Below, piece after piece: positions 1-8,145 of a stretch of 58,095 bases of DNA. The notes beneath the pieces were generated by a model. It searched no databases and had not been told where the DNA came from. It worked only from the letters and a program-made list of their open reading frames with translations. A program made the translations under genes and the position numbers. This DNA is from an uncultured Alphaproteobacteria bacterium (GTDB lineage: Bacteria; Pseudomonadota; Alphaproteobacteria; UBA11222), in contig CALAQW010000177.1 of assembly GCA_937888955.1 (NCBI GenBank), positions 1 to 58,095 of the forward strand, in the 5' to 3' direction. Position 1 is the stretch's first letter; the number at the start of each line of letters is the position of its first letter.

Positions 1-22
1 AAAAAGCGTAGTCTCACAGGAG

Positions 23-772
23 ATGGTGCAGCAGGGAACGCGCCTGTTCCGTTGGCGCAGCTACCTGCCGCTTGCTCTGCTGCCGATCGGAATTGCCGCG
101 ATTGGGGAATCTGGCATTCTCGACCGTTGGCTTGGTGAGTTTGGAGAAGAACTCTGGGTTTTGTTTTGTTTTCTCGTCGCGATGTTCGGTCAGGCGATCC
201 GGACCTACGCTGTAGGGCATGTGCCGCCAGGCACCTCCGGTCGTAACACGCGTGAGCAGCGGGCTGTTCGTTTGAACACCACAGGACTTTATTCGGTCTG
301 CCGTCATCCCTTGTATCTGGCCAATTTCATCGCATTTGCCGGTATTCTCATGGCTGTTCAGGTCTGGTGGTTTGTCATTCTGGGGGTACTTGCTTTCTGG
401 ATTTACTATGAGCGGATCATGGCGGTTGAGGAAGCATTTCTGCTTGAGAAGTTCGGCAAGCCTTATGACGATTGGTCGGCCCGGACGCCTGCGTTTATTC
501 CTGCTGTCGGACAATGGCGCGCGCCTGACCTGCCATTCTCGTGGAAAATGGTGCTGCGCCGCGAACCTTATGGATATTTTGCAATTATTTCGGCGTTTTT
601 CGTGATTGAGTTCGTCGCCGATGTCATTGTCAGAGGCGAAGAGTTCACATATTGGCTCCACGAGGATGCAGTCTGGCCAATTATATTTGCTGTTGGCGCG
701 GTTATCTTCCTGTGCCTGCGCGCACTCAAAAAACACACCCGGTTACTGCGTCCGGAAGCCCTCGATATGTAG
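23..772 (+). CDS. ICMT/PEMT-like membrane methyltransferase, possibly 5'-truncated
   Basis: This is a 249-residue membrane protein with about five hydrophobic segments (near residues 12-28, 43-60, 101-130, 184-203 and 217-233). Residues 90-110 carry the R-H-P-x-Y-L-x-N signature of the isoprenylcysteine carboxyl methyltransferase / phospholipid N-methyltransferase fold. A further conserved stretch, ERIMAVEEAFLLEKFG, follows at residues 130-145. The family uses SAM to methylate lipid or prenylated substrates at the membrane, but the substrate here cannot be told. The frame stays open upstream to the window edge, and the AGGAG at 18-22 touches the ATG at 23, too close to act as its Shine-Dalgarno site. 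The true start may therefore lie outside the window. Confidence 0.75.
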   Translation: MVQQGTRLFRWRSYLPLALLPIGIAAIGESGILDRWLGEFGEELWVLFCFLVAMFGQAIRTYAVGHVPPGTSGRNTREQRAVRLNTTGLYSVCRHPLYLANFIAFAGILMAVQVWWFVILGVLAFWIYYERIMAVEEAFLLEKFGKPYDDWSARTPAFIPAVGQWRAPDLPFSWKMVLRREPYGYFAIISAFFVIEFVADVIVRGEEFTYWLHEDAVWPIIFAVGAVIFLCLRALKKHTRLLRPEALDM

Positions 773-773
773 G

Positions 774-1646
774 CTATCTGGCTGTTTTCCGCAGCCAGAG
801 GCTTGTTTCATAAGCACCGGCGGGCAGCGGGAGGGTGCAAGCAGCGCTTTGCGCCAGCGCCGCGCCCATGCGGCTTTGCACATAATGGCTTGAGAAAAGC
901 GGATCGAACGCGCCGCACAGGATCAGCGGGGCAAGTGCCTGCTGCTCGTTATAGCCGCGCCAGTGCCAGGCGGCGGGATAGGGGTCGGGCAGGAAAATAT
1001 CGTGGACATGCACAAGGACCCCTTCCGCCAGAACCGGCACGATCTGGTTCAGCAGCAGATCGACATCGGTGCCCGGCATCAGGATATGGCTTGAATCGAT
1101 AAACAGGATATCGCCTGGCCCGAGTTCCTCGAACAGGGGGGCGGTTTTCTCCCGCAGGGCATCTTGCAAGCGCATCGTCAGCCGGGTGATCGGCAGGCCG
1201 GCAAGCTTTGCGCGCGGCGCCGGGTCGATGGTGGTGATCTCGGTCGCCGGGGAATGGCGGGCCGCCGCATGGGCGAGGAAACGTGTCGAATGGCCCGAAC
1301 CGATTTCGATAATCTGTGCGGGTTTGTGTATTGCCACCATCGCCCAGGCCATCGCCCCGTCAAGACGGGGAAACCAGTCCTGCTCCCAGCGCGGGGCCGG
1401 CGGCGGGGCGGTGCCGATGCGGGCAAACTCCGCGGCGAAGGGGGCAAGCGCGGCAAGCCATGCGGCAAAGGCCGGCTCCTTTGCGGCAAATCGGCGCGCG
1501 ATTTCCGAATCCGGGCGCGATGCTTCCGCCTGCCGCACATGCGCGGCATAACGGTAGGGGATGAAAAATCCCTGTGGCCGACCCAGCAAGGTTGCGATCC
1601 CCATGCCAAGGCGGCGTGTTTTTTGCCGCAATTTCCGCCGCATCAT
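774..1646 (-). CDS. Class I SAM-dependent methyltransferase (Methyltransf_24 type)
   Basis: The 290-residue protein has a Rossmann-fold SAM-binding core. The glycine-rich motif EIGSGHSTR is at residues 114-122, the acidic strand end TIDP at 138-142, LFIDSSH at 181-187 and a VHDIFLP stretch near 215. This arrangement is typical of the Methyltransf_24 family, in which an Asp/His cluster often handles small or sugar substrates. The N-terminus is basic (MMRRKLRQKTRRLG) without a convincing signal peptide. The gene converges on the preceding methyltransferase with no spacing and is divergent from the enoyl-CoA hydratase gene, 132 bp away. The substrate is unknown. Confidence 0.8.
   Translation of the reverse strand: MMRRKLRQKTRRLGMGIATLLGRPQGFFIPYRYAAHVRQAEASRPDSEIARRFAAKEPAFAAWLAALAPFAAEFARIGTAPPPAPRWEQDWFPRLDGAMAWAMVAIHKPAQIIEIGSGHSTRFLAHAAARHSPATEITTIDPAPRAKLAGLPITRLTMRLQDALREKTAPLFEELGPGDILFIDSSHILMPGTDVDLLLNQIVPVLAEGVLVHVHDIFLPDPYPAAWHWRGYNEQQALAPLILCGAFDPLFSSHYVQSRMGAALAQSAACTLPLPAGAYETSLWLRKTAR
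777..799. terminator. Stem-loop between convergent genes
   Basis: Perfect 8-bp arms TCTGGCTG (777-784) and CAGCCAGA (792-799) enclose a 7-nt loop. The hairpin lies just past the end of the upstream membrane methyltransferase gene and inside the last codons of the convergent methyltransferase gene. A loose T-containing stretch follows on the plus strand, without a clean U-tract. It is a plausible end signal, but a weak one. Confidence 0.35.
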
Positions 1647-1778
1647 TCCTTCAACCGGTGCAAGCGATGGTCCGATTGCGGCAGGTTATGACATAATGGC
1701 GCGAACCGACACTATCGCGTCCGCCCGAATGCCTGCCGGCGGGGGTCATGCGCGGCAAGAGACAGGAATACCGAACCG

Positions 1779-2570
1779 ATGAGTGAAACAGTACAGTCAG
1801 GAGCGCAGGAATGGCCCGAGGGGTTGCAGGTGGCGATCACCGGTGCGCGCGCGACGATCACGCTCAACCGCCCCGAGCGGCACAATTCCCTTTCCCAGGG
1901 GGATATGGTCGGGCTGACCGAGACATTGCAGACCCTTGAAAAGGACCCCGATCTCAGGGTGGTCGTCCTGACCGGAGCGGGGGAGAAGAGTTTCTGTTCG
2001 GGCGCATTCCTCAACGAGCTTGAGGATCGCAAATTCAAGGGCAATCCGTTCGAGGATCTGACCGATACGCTGGAGAATTTCCGCCTGCCCACCATCTGCG
2101 CCTTCAATGGCAGCGTTTACGGGGGCGGCGCGGAAATCAGCCTGTGCTGCGATTTCCGGATCGGGATCGAGGGGATGCGGATGTTCGTGCCGCCGGCGAA
2201 GCTGGGCATCCATTATCCTGAAAAGGGGCTGCGCCGGTTTGTCAGCCGTGTCGGGCTTGGCCCTGCAAAGCGCATTCTGCTGACGGTCGAGACTTTCGAT
2301 GATGCCGCCCTGTCGGCCATCGGGTTTCTCGATTATCTTGTCCCGCGCACCGAGCTTGCCGCCCGGACCGATGCGCTTGTTGCCGATATAACGGGGCTTG
2401 CGCCCCTGTCGGTGCAGACCATGAAGCAGTCGCTCAACGAGATCGCGCGCGAACAGGTCGATTCGGAAAAAATCAAACAGCGGATCGCCCTGTGCTGGAA
2501 TTCGGAGGATCAGCGCGAGGCGGTGGCGGCGCGTGCCGAAAAGCGCAGCCCGATCTATCATCAACGCTGA
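1779..2570 (+). CDS. Enoyl-CoA hydratase/isomerase family protein
   Basis: This 263-residue crotonase-fold protein shows the N-terminal ITLNRPERHNSLS segment, the GAGEKSFCSGAFL loop near residues 66-78 and the oxyanion-hole stretch VYGGGAEISLCCDFRIG near 113-129. An AGGAA precedes the ATG. In the active-site region the sequence reads FVPPAKLGIHYPEKGLRRFV. The two glutamates used by classical enoyl-CoA hydratases are not evident there, so it may be an isomerase, a decarboxylase or another crotonase-type enzyme. It sits 18 bp upstream of the F420-type oxidoreductase and is probably co-transcribed with it, which hints at a shared acyl-CoA or fatty-acid substrate. Confidence 0.85.
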   Translation: MSETVQSGAQEWPEGLQVAITGARATITLNRPERHNSLSQGDMVGLTETLQTLEKDPDLRVVVLTGAGEKSFCSGAFLNELEDRKFKGNPFEDLTDTLENFRLPTICAFNGSVYGGGAEISLCCDFRIGIEGMRMFVPPAKLGIHYPEKGLRRFVSRVGLGPAKRILLTVETFDDAALSAIGFLDYLVPRTELAARTDALVADITGLAPLSVQTMKQSLNEIAREQVDSEKIKQRIALCWNSEDQREAVAARAEKRSPIYHQR

Positions 2571-2588
2571 CCCGCGCGGGCCGGAACA

Positions 2589-3410
2589 ATGAAGCTTGGC
2601 ACCACCTTGCGCGTGATGGGGCCGCAATCGACCCGGCCGCTGTTGCGCGCGGCGGCGGAGCTGGCGGAGGAAGCGGGGCTTGCCTCGCTTTGGGTCGCCG
2701 ATCATATCGCGATCCCGCCTGACGATGCGGAAGGTTCGGGCGGGCGCTATCTCGACCCGCTGACAAGCCTTGCCTATCTGGCCGGTGTGACGCAGCGGAT
2801 CGCGCTTGGCACCGGGGTGCTGGTGCTGCCTTACCGACCGGGTCTGCCCACTGCCAAGGCAATCGCCACGCTTCAGGAGCTATCGGATAACCGGTTGCTG
2901 CTGGGGGTGGGGATCGGCTGGATGGCGGCGGAATTCCGGGCGCTGGGGCGCGATCGCCGCAGCCGTGGCAAAGATAGCGATGCGATGCTGGAATTTCTGC
3001 ATCGCTGTTTCGCGGATGATGAAGTAACCGCCAATGGTCAGCCATTTTTGTTCAAACCGCGCCCGCCGCGTCCGCCGATTTATATAGGCGGTCGCCCGCC
3101 GCATGCGCTTGAGCGGTGCCTGCGTTACGGGGATGGCTGGTTTCCCATGCGGCAGCCGCCCGAAAAGCTTGCCCCCCATATCGCCGCACTTCGGGCGCGG
3201 GCGGATGCGCTTGGCCGTGCGGCACCCGATATCGTCGCGCTTGCCGGCTTGCCCCTGCATGCGCCTGCGGCCGCATTGGCGCTGGCGCGGGATTATCGCG
3301 CGGCGGGCGTCACCCATCTTGTGCATGGCGCGCGCTATGATAACCGCGATGAATTCGCGCAACAGGCGGAAATGCTGGGGCAGTTGATCGACCGGCTGGC
3401 CAAGGAATAG
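2589..3410 (+). CDS. LLM-class F420-dependent oxidoreductase
   Basis: The 273-residue protein has a luciferase-like monooxygenase TIM-barrel. Seen in sequence are the N-terminal MKLGTTLRVMGP strand, ASLWVADHIAIP near residues 32-43, LLLGVGIGWMAAEF near 102-115 and RPPIYIGGRPP near 162-172. This resembles the TIGR03619-type subgroup annotated as F420-dependent oxidoreductases rather than FMN-dependent monooxygenases. The assignment gains weight because the window encodes a whole F420 biosynthetic cluster at 37.5-43.3 kb. The gene follows the enoyl-CoA hydratase homologue by 18 bp. The substrate is unknown, and use of FMN instead of F420 cannot be excluded by eye. Confidence 0.8.
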   Translation: MKLGTTLRVMGPQSTRPLLRAAAELAEEAGLASLWVADHIAIPPDDAEGSGGRYLDPLTSLAYLAGVTQRIALGTGVLVLPYRPGLPTAKAIATLQELSDNRLLLGVGIGWMAAEFRALGRDRRSRGKDSDAMLEFLHRCFADDEVTANGQPFLFKPRPPRPPIYIGGRPPHALERCLRYGDGWFPMRQPPEKLAPHIAALRARADALGRAAPDIVALAGLPLHAPAAALALARDYRAAGVTHLVHGARYDNRDEFAQQAEMLGQLIDRLAKE

Positions 3411-3430
3411 ATCCGCGCCCGCGCAGGGTG

Positions 3431-3997
3431 TCAGAAACGTTCCGACAATTTGATTGCGATCCGGCAGCCGGTCTTGATCGCAGCGCTGAGCGGGCCAAAG
3501 GCGGGGGCAGTTTCCGCCCCATTGGCAAGCGCAATATCGCGATGCGCGCATTCATCGGCGCGGAATTCAGAAATGACCGCTGACAGTTCCGGGTCATCCG
3601 TACCGAGCGCTTTTTCCTGCGCGCCGTAATGCGCGTCGATCACCTCCTCCACCGCCGCGGTGCAGGCCATCGCCGCATTCTTTCCCAACAATGCGGATGC
3701 GACGCCAAGCCCGAAGCCCGCCACATCCCATAGCGGGCGCAGGGCGGTCGGACGGACATTGCGCGCAACGACAAGCTCGTCGAATCTGTCCAGATGCGCG
3801 GTTTCATGATCCGCCATCTCGCGGATCAGCGCGGCGGTTTCATGGTCGCCGCGCGCTTCCAGCACCGCAAGCTGTCCGCGATAAATACGATGGGCGGCCA
3901 GCTCGCCCGCATGGTCGACCCGGATCATCCGCGCGGTGCGGCGCACAAGATCCTCGCCGGGGAGGTCGGGGCGATGGGTGTCTGCCGGGTCGCTCAT
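3431..3997 (-). CDS. coq7: COQ7 demethoxyubiquinone hydroxylase
   Basis: This 188-residue di-iron protein hydroxylates demethoxyubiquinol at C6 in ubiquinone biosynthesis, at the cytoplasmic membrane face. The ferritin-like ligands are visible in order: the Glu of DHAGELAAHR (about residue 31), EMADHETAHLDRF with an E-x-x-H (about 60-72), VEEVIDAHY with two Glu and a His (about 115-124), and the E-x-x-H of FRADECAHRD (about 148-157). The start overlaps the dsbB-like side by one ATGA, since the downstream dsbB stop is at 3994 and the coq7 start is at 3997, consistent with translational coupling. COQ9, which presents substrate to COQ7 in eukaryotes, is also encoded in this window at 47.1 kb. 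Confidence 0.93.
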   Translation of the reverse strand: MSDPADTHRPDLPGEDLVRRTARMIRVDHAGELAAHRIYRGQLAVLEARGDHETAALIREMADHETAHLDRFDELVVARNVRPTALRPLWDVAGFGLGVASALLGKNAAMACTAAVEEVIDAHYGAQEKALGTDDPELSAVISEFRADECAHRDIALANGAETAPAFGPLSAAIKTGCRIAIKLSERF

Positions 3998-4503
3998 TGC
4001 TGTCTGCCTTGCTGTGTGCTGTACCAGATCGCGGCTGTGAAAACCGCAAGCGCTGCCGAGATCAGCATATTATAGCCCGCAAGCGACAGGCCGAACAGGG
4101 ACCAGGGGATTTCGTCGCACATCACCACCGGGGTTGCGAGCAGTTCGGCAAGCAGCGCATCGACGCTTTGCGCCTTGTTGCCGCCAGCGCTGCATCCTTG
4201 TGGCCCTGGCCACCATTTCTGTTCGACCCCCGCGTGATAGGCGCCAAGCCCCGCACTCACCATAAAGGTGAGCGTCAGCGCCGCAAGCCCGGGGCGGTTC
4301 AGGGCGGGCCGCAAAAATGCTGCAAAACCCAGAATAATGGCAAGCGCATAAGGCAGGCGCTGATAATAGCAAAGCGTGCAGGGGCGCAGTCCGCCGATAT
4401 ACTCAAAGCCATAGGCGCCAAGCAGCACCGCGCAGCTTACAGCGACGGCCATCCACAACCCGGTGCGCGGGCTCGGGATATGGGCGATGGGCTTGGTCCG
4501 CAA
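3994..4503 (-). CDS. dsbB: Disulfide bond formation protein B (DsbB)
   Basis: This 169-residue inner-membrane protein is predicted to reoxidise a DsbA-type thiol oxidase and pass electrons to quinone. Four hydrophobic segments are visible. The first periplasmic pair is C-T-L-C, in GGLRPCTLCYYQRLPYA near residues 38-54. A second pair is Cys in GPQGCSAGG (about 104) and Cys in PVVMCDEIPWSLFGL (about 129). The start appears to be TTG at 4503, preceded on the minus strand by GAGGG with about six nucleotides of spacing; no in-frame ATG fits. It overlaps coq7 by four bases. The linkage of a quinone-reducing enzyme with a quinone-making one is suggestive but probably only organisational. Confidence 0.9.
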   Translation of the reverse strand: MRTKPIAHIPSPRTGLWMAVAVSCAVLLGAYGFEYIGGLRPCTLCYYQRLPYALAIILGFAAFLRPALNRPGLAALTLTFMVSAGLGAYHAGVEQKWWPGPQGCSAGGNKAQSVDALLAELLATPVVMCDEIPWSLFGLSLAGYNMLISAALAVFTAAIWYSTQQGRQQ

Positions 4504-4623
4504 ACTTTCCCTCGTAATTTTTCATGTCCGCAGGGCGGCTGATCGATGGGGACTATAGGCTGGTTGGACCATGCGGAATAGGGGGTCTCGGGCAGTAGTG
4601 CGTGCGCAGGATGCGGCGTCCAG

Positions 4624-7002
4624 TCAGGATGCGCGGTTCGATATCACCTTGCCTGATCCGGGATCCATTGCCGCCGTCCGATATTGTCCGGCCGCGGCGT
4701 GTTGCGACTGTTCGGTAACGGCAGGCAGATAGATGGTAATCTCGGTCCCTTTCCCCACCTCGCTTTCAATGCCGATATAGCCTTTTGATTGTTCGACGAA
4801 GCCGAACACCATGGCCATGCCAAGGCCGGTGCCCTTCCCCGCTTCCTTGGTCGTGAAAAACGGTTCGAATACGCGCTGCAACACGTCCTTGGACATGCCG
4901 ATGCCCGTATCGCTCAGGCTGATGCGCAGATAGTTGCCGGGCGGAACCCAGACACGACTGCCGACAAATGGGACCGCTAAATTGTAATTATCCAGTTTCA
5001 GGGTCAGATTGCCGCCATGCGGCATGGCGTCGCGCGCATTGATCGCCAGATTGAGCAGCACATTTTCAAAATCGGTGGCATCGGCGAAGACCGGCCATGG
5101 CGCATCCTCGATTTGCATCTCCAACTGAATTTCCGACCCGATCGTATGGCGCAGAATATCGGCGATGTGGGCGATCGGTTCGGTCACGTCGAGGATTGCC
5201 GGACGATGTGCCTCGCGGCGTGAAAAGCTGAGCAGGCGTGCGGTCAGCTCGGCGCCGCGATCGGCGGCGCGGCCCGCCGCCATCGCGCGGCGTTCAATTT
5301 CGTCACGGGTCTTTGCCGACAAAGACGGGATATCGTTGAGGCAGCTTGTCAGCAAGTCGATATTGCCGGTGATGACCGACAGCAGATTGTTGAAATCATG
5401 GGCAATGCCGCCGGTCAATTGCCCGATGGCCTGCATTTTCTGCGACTGACGAAGCTGCTCCTCGACCGCATGTCGCCGTGTCGCATCGAAGAATGTCACC
5501 ACCGCGCCGTCGACCTTGCCATTGCCCAATATCGGGTTGGCAAGATATTCCACGACAAATTCACTGCCATCTTCGCGGGTGAAAAATTCGTCGTCGGACG
5601 ACCTGGTTGCCGAACCGGACAGATGCACGGCGCAGATTTTGCAGTCCGGCTCCTCACGGTGATCATTCATGCCGCGCCCGTGGCGCGCGCCATGGGCAAT
5701 CGCGTGCATATCCGCGCCCAGTAATTCCACCGCATCATCGAAACCAAGCAGCTGTGCACAGGCGAGATTGGCGAACACGCACCGCCCGTCCCGATCGACC
5801 CCGTAAATCCCCTCGGCCGTCGAATCGAGGATCAGCCGCAGCTGCGCCTGACTTTCGCGGGCGACGATTTCGGCCTGGCGGCGTTCGGCGATTTCGCGCT
5901 GGAGATCTTCATTGGCTGTTGCAAGATCAACGGTTGCGCGCGCCACCGCCTCCTGCAGGGCCGCGCGATTGCGCGCCGCGCGCTGATCGGATTGCCGGCG
6001 CAGGGTGACGTCCCGGAAAATACCCCGCGTGCCGGCGAGTTTTTCACCCTCGAACAGGGCGCTGACGCTGCCTTCCACAGGAATGGAACGGCCGTCCTTG
6101 GTGAGGAATGTCGTGTGTACCGGTCCGACCTGTTCATGTTGCGCGAGCCGCTCGAAAATCGCGCGGCAATGGGCGTGCTCATCGGGGTGGATGGTATCAA
6201 CAAAGCTGAGATTCACGATATCCTCAGGGCCGTAGCCCATCATCTCGAGCCAGGCTTTATTGACAAAGTCATAACGGCCTTCCGCGTCGACGCTCTGGAT
6301 CATATCGCCGACATTTTCCACAAGATCGCGGAATCGCGCCTCGCTTTGCGAGAGATCGGCGGCGGCCTGTTCGCGCTCGCGCTTGATCTGATGCAGGAGG
6401 GCCGCATTCTGTCGCCGGTTGAATACCGACTCAATAAAGATGCCATAGATGACCCGCGTCACCCCCAGCAGGGTCAGCGCAAATACAGCTCCCATCCCGG
6501 CCAGCGCGAAAAATGTGACACCGCCCTGCAGCAAGAAGAAGATGATGATGGGGGCAAGGGTTGTGATAATGAATGCTGCCGCGACCCGGGGAATCGGGCC
6601 AAGCGTCGACGCCGCGCCGCTGGCCATCGCGCAAATGACGATGGTCACCGCCAGTTGCTGGGTCGGGTTGAGGCTTGGCATGAACAGGGCAAGACTGCCC
6701 CAGCCGATCCCCGCACTGAGCGCCCAGAAAAATGCATGATTAAGTGCGCGCCGGCCTGGGTTTGGCGAGCCCACGCCGCTGCCCTCGATGCGCCTTTGCC
6801 GCAAGAACAGCATCGAAGAAAGCAAAAGGCTGTAGGCCAGCCACACGCAAAGCCACCCGATCTGGGGCACGAATTGCCAAAGTAGAATCGCGCTGAACAA
6901 TGCAATCGCGATTGTTGCTCCCGCATTCACATTCGTCATGCGCGACAGAAAGGCGACCTGTTGCCGCTCGATTTCCGCCTTTTCCGTTGCCGCTTGCGGC
7001 AT
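4624..7002 (-). CDS. Membrane PAS-domain sensor histidine kinase
   Basis: Using the ATG at 7002, the protein has about 792 residues. It has an N-terminal multi-spanning membrane region (about residues 25-205), a coiled linker, PAS domain 1 (about 225-340, DTIHPDEH), a second coiled coil, PAS domain 2 (about 385-500) and then the kinase core. The H-box is GGIAHDFNNLLSVI, the N-box NLAINARDAMPHGG, and the G-boxes are SLSDTGIGMS and GKGTGLGMAMV. The start at 7002 follows AGGGGG with seven nucleotides of spacing; a longer frame to 7074 lacks a ribosome site. PAS 2 is rich in His and Cys (HAIAHGARHGRGMNDH then CKIC), which may bind metal or cofactor. No receiver domain is fused and no response regulator is adjacent, so its partner is elsewhere. 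Confidence 0.88.
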   Translation of the reverse strand: MPQAATEKAEIERQQVAFLSRMTNVNAGATIAIALFSAILLWQFVPQIGWLCVWLAYSLLLSSMLFLRQRRIEGSGVGSPNPGRRALNHAFFWALSAGIGWGSLALFMPSLNPTQQLAVTIVICAMASGAASTLGPIPRVAAAFIITTLAPIIIFFLLQGGVTFFALAGMGAVFALTLLGVTRVIYGIFIESVFNRRQNAALLHQIKREREQAAADLSQSEARFRDLVENVGDMIQSVDAEGRYDFVNKAWLEMMGYGPEDIVNLSFVDTIHPDEHAHCRAIFERLAQHEQVGPVHTTFLTKDGRSIPVEGSVSALFEGEKLAGTRGIFRDVTLRRQSDQRAARNRAALQEAVARATVDLATANEDLQREIAERRQAEIVARESQAQLRLILDSTAEGIYGVDRDGRCVFANLACAQLLGFDDAVELLGADMHAIAHGARHGRGMNDHREEPDCKICAVHLSGSATRSSDDEFFTREDGSEFVVEYLANPILGNGKVDGAVVTFFDATRRHAVEEQLRQSQKMQAIGQLTGGIAHDFNNLLSVITGNIDLLTSCLNDIPSLSAKTRDEIERRAMAAGRAADRGAELTARLLSFSRREAHRPAILDVTEPIAHIADILRHTIGSEIQLEMQIEDAPWPVFADATDFENVLLNLAINARDAMPHGGNLTLKLDNYNLAVPFVGSRVWVPPGNYLRISLSDTGIGMSKDVLQRVFEPFFTTKEAGKGTGLGMAMVFGFVEQSKGYIGIESEVGKGTEITIYLPAVTEQSQHAAAGQYRTAAMDPGSGKVISNRAS

Positions 7003-7140
7003 TGTCTCGCCCCCTATGGCCTCCGCGCAAAAAACCTGTCCTGGCATGAACGGGTCAAACCTGCTGTGACGCATTTATTACACGGAGAAGTATTAAGGAG
7101 TGTTGTTGCGCCGTAAAGCCTGTTGCCGCCGGTGTTTTAT

Positions 7141-7722
7141 CTAAAACAACAGCCGGAAGATCAGGAAGCCGCCGAACAGCAAGACAAAGAGCAGGAGTGT
7201 CAACAGGCCCAGATATTTGTCGATGAAACGCCGGATCGGGGCGCCGAATTTCCACAACAGGGCCGCCACGATGAAAAACCGCAGGCCGCGTGACAGGAGG
7301 GAAGCCAGCAGAAAGGTCATCGGTTCAAGCTGGGTGATGCCGCTGGCGATGGTGATCACCTTATAGGGGAAGGGGGTGAGCCCCGCGCCGAACACGATCC
7401 ATGGGCCATAGGCATTGTAATAGCCCGCAAATTGCGAAAACTTGTCCTGATAGCCGTAAAATCCGATGATCGGCGCGGCTACCGATTCATAGAGGAAATA
7501 GCCGATCCCGTAACCCGCGACCCCGCCCAGGACCGAGGCGATGGTGCAAACTGCCGCGATGCGCCAGGCGCGGGTTGGCGCGGCGAGCACCATCGGGATC
7601 AGCATCACATCGGGCGGTATGGGGAAAAATGAGCTTTCGACAAATGCAATGACCGCGATCGCCCACATGGCGCCGGGGCGGTTTGCCATCTGCATTGTCC
7701 AGTCATAGCTCGCGCGTAACAT
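7141..7722 (-). CDS. YqaA/DedA-like (SNARE-associated) membrane protein
   Basis: From the ATG at 7722 this is a 193-residue integral membrane protein. It carries the DedA-superfamily stretch VAFVESSFFPIPPDVMLIPMVLA near residues 23-45, where the E-x-S-x-x-P-I-P-P-D core typical of the YqaA subfamily is clear. Four to five further hydrophobic segments and an amphipathic GAGLTPFPYKVITIASG re-entrant motif follow. Members are membrane transporters or scramblase-like proteins affecting envelope lipid carriers. The open frame extends to 7776, but the internal MLRASYDWTMQMANRPGA start fits the family. The gene runs in the same direction as the histidine kinase, 138 bp upstream of that gene's preferred start. 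Confidence 0.82.
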   Translation of the reverse strand: MLRASYDWTMQMANRPGAMWAIAVIAFVESSFFPIPPDVMLIPMVLAAPTRAWRIAAVCTIASVLGGVAGYGIGYFLYESVAAPIIGFYGYQDKFSQFAGYYNAYGPWIVFGAGLTPFPYKVITIASGITQLEPMTFLLASLLSRGLRFFIVAALLWKFGAPIRRFIDKYLGLLTLLLFVLLFGGFLIFRLLF

Positions 7723-7922
7723 GGCGCACTGGTAGCAGCGCGCGCGGCGGCTGTCCATTTGCGCGTTGAGCTGCAAAATCGGGCGTGGCCGTCTTGTCGC
7801 GCGGGATGTGCGATTTCAGGTGGTAAATTGTCCGATTGACGGCAGTGGCGGCTTGCCTATGATGCCGGCTCTGCCTATACACAGCAAAGTGGTGTGCCCC
7901 TGCGGCATACCGCCGATGCAAT

Positions 7923-8009
7923 GCCCCTGTGGTGGAATTGGTAGACACGCCAGACTCAAAATCTGGTTCTCGCAAGAGAGTGTCCGTTCGAGTCGGACCG
8001 GGGGCACCA
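7923..8009 (+). tRNA. tRNA-Leu (anticodon CAA)
   Basis: A complete class II tRNA folds by eye. The acceptor arms are GCCCCTG (7923-7929) and CGGGGGC (7999-8005), with discriminator A and encoded CCA at 8006-8009. The anticodon stem CCAGA/TCTGG (7950-7954 and 7962-7966) encloses the loop CTCAAAA, giving anticodon CAA (7957-7959), which reads UUG. A long variable arm follows, then a TTCGAGTC T-loop region. There is no integrase or direct repeat nearby, so I see no island insertion at this tRNA. Confidence 0.96.
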
Positions 8010-8054
8010 GGCATCGCCGTTGACAGGGTGTGCCGATAGTGGCGATGACGCCTG
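8008..8054 (+). terminator. Imperfect hairpin downstream of tRNA-Leu
   Basis: CAGGC-ATCGCC (8008-8018) can pair with GGCGAT-GCCTG (8041-8046 and 8050-8054), with a 3-nt bulge and a 22-nt loop. It lies right after the tRNA and before the carbonic anhydrase gene. No U-tract follows, so it may be a processing or weak termination structure only. Confidence 0.25.
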
Positions 8055-8145
8055 GCATAATGACCCTGCTATATGTGGGTTGGTGTCCTGGCGGCTCGTC
8101 CGTAAGCAACTGACATTCAGATTATTGAAAGGTTGATTTGCGCCC

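Noticed and set aside
2599..2614. TGGCAC..TTGC match resembling a sigma-54 promoter
   Set aside because: Spacing between the two boxes is one base short and it lies in the coding start of the LLM oxidoreductase.
7923..8009. tRNA-Leu as an integration site for a genomic island
   Set aside because: No integrase, no repeated tRNA 3' end and no change in composition on either side.
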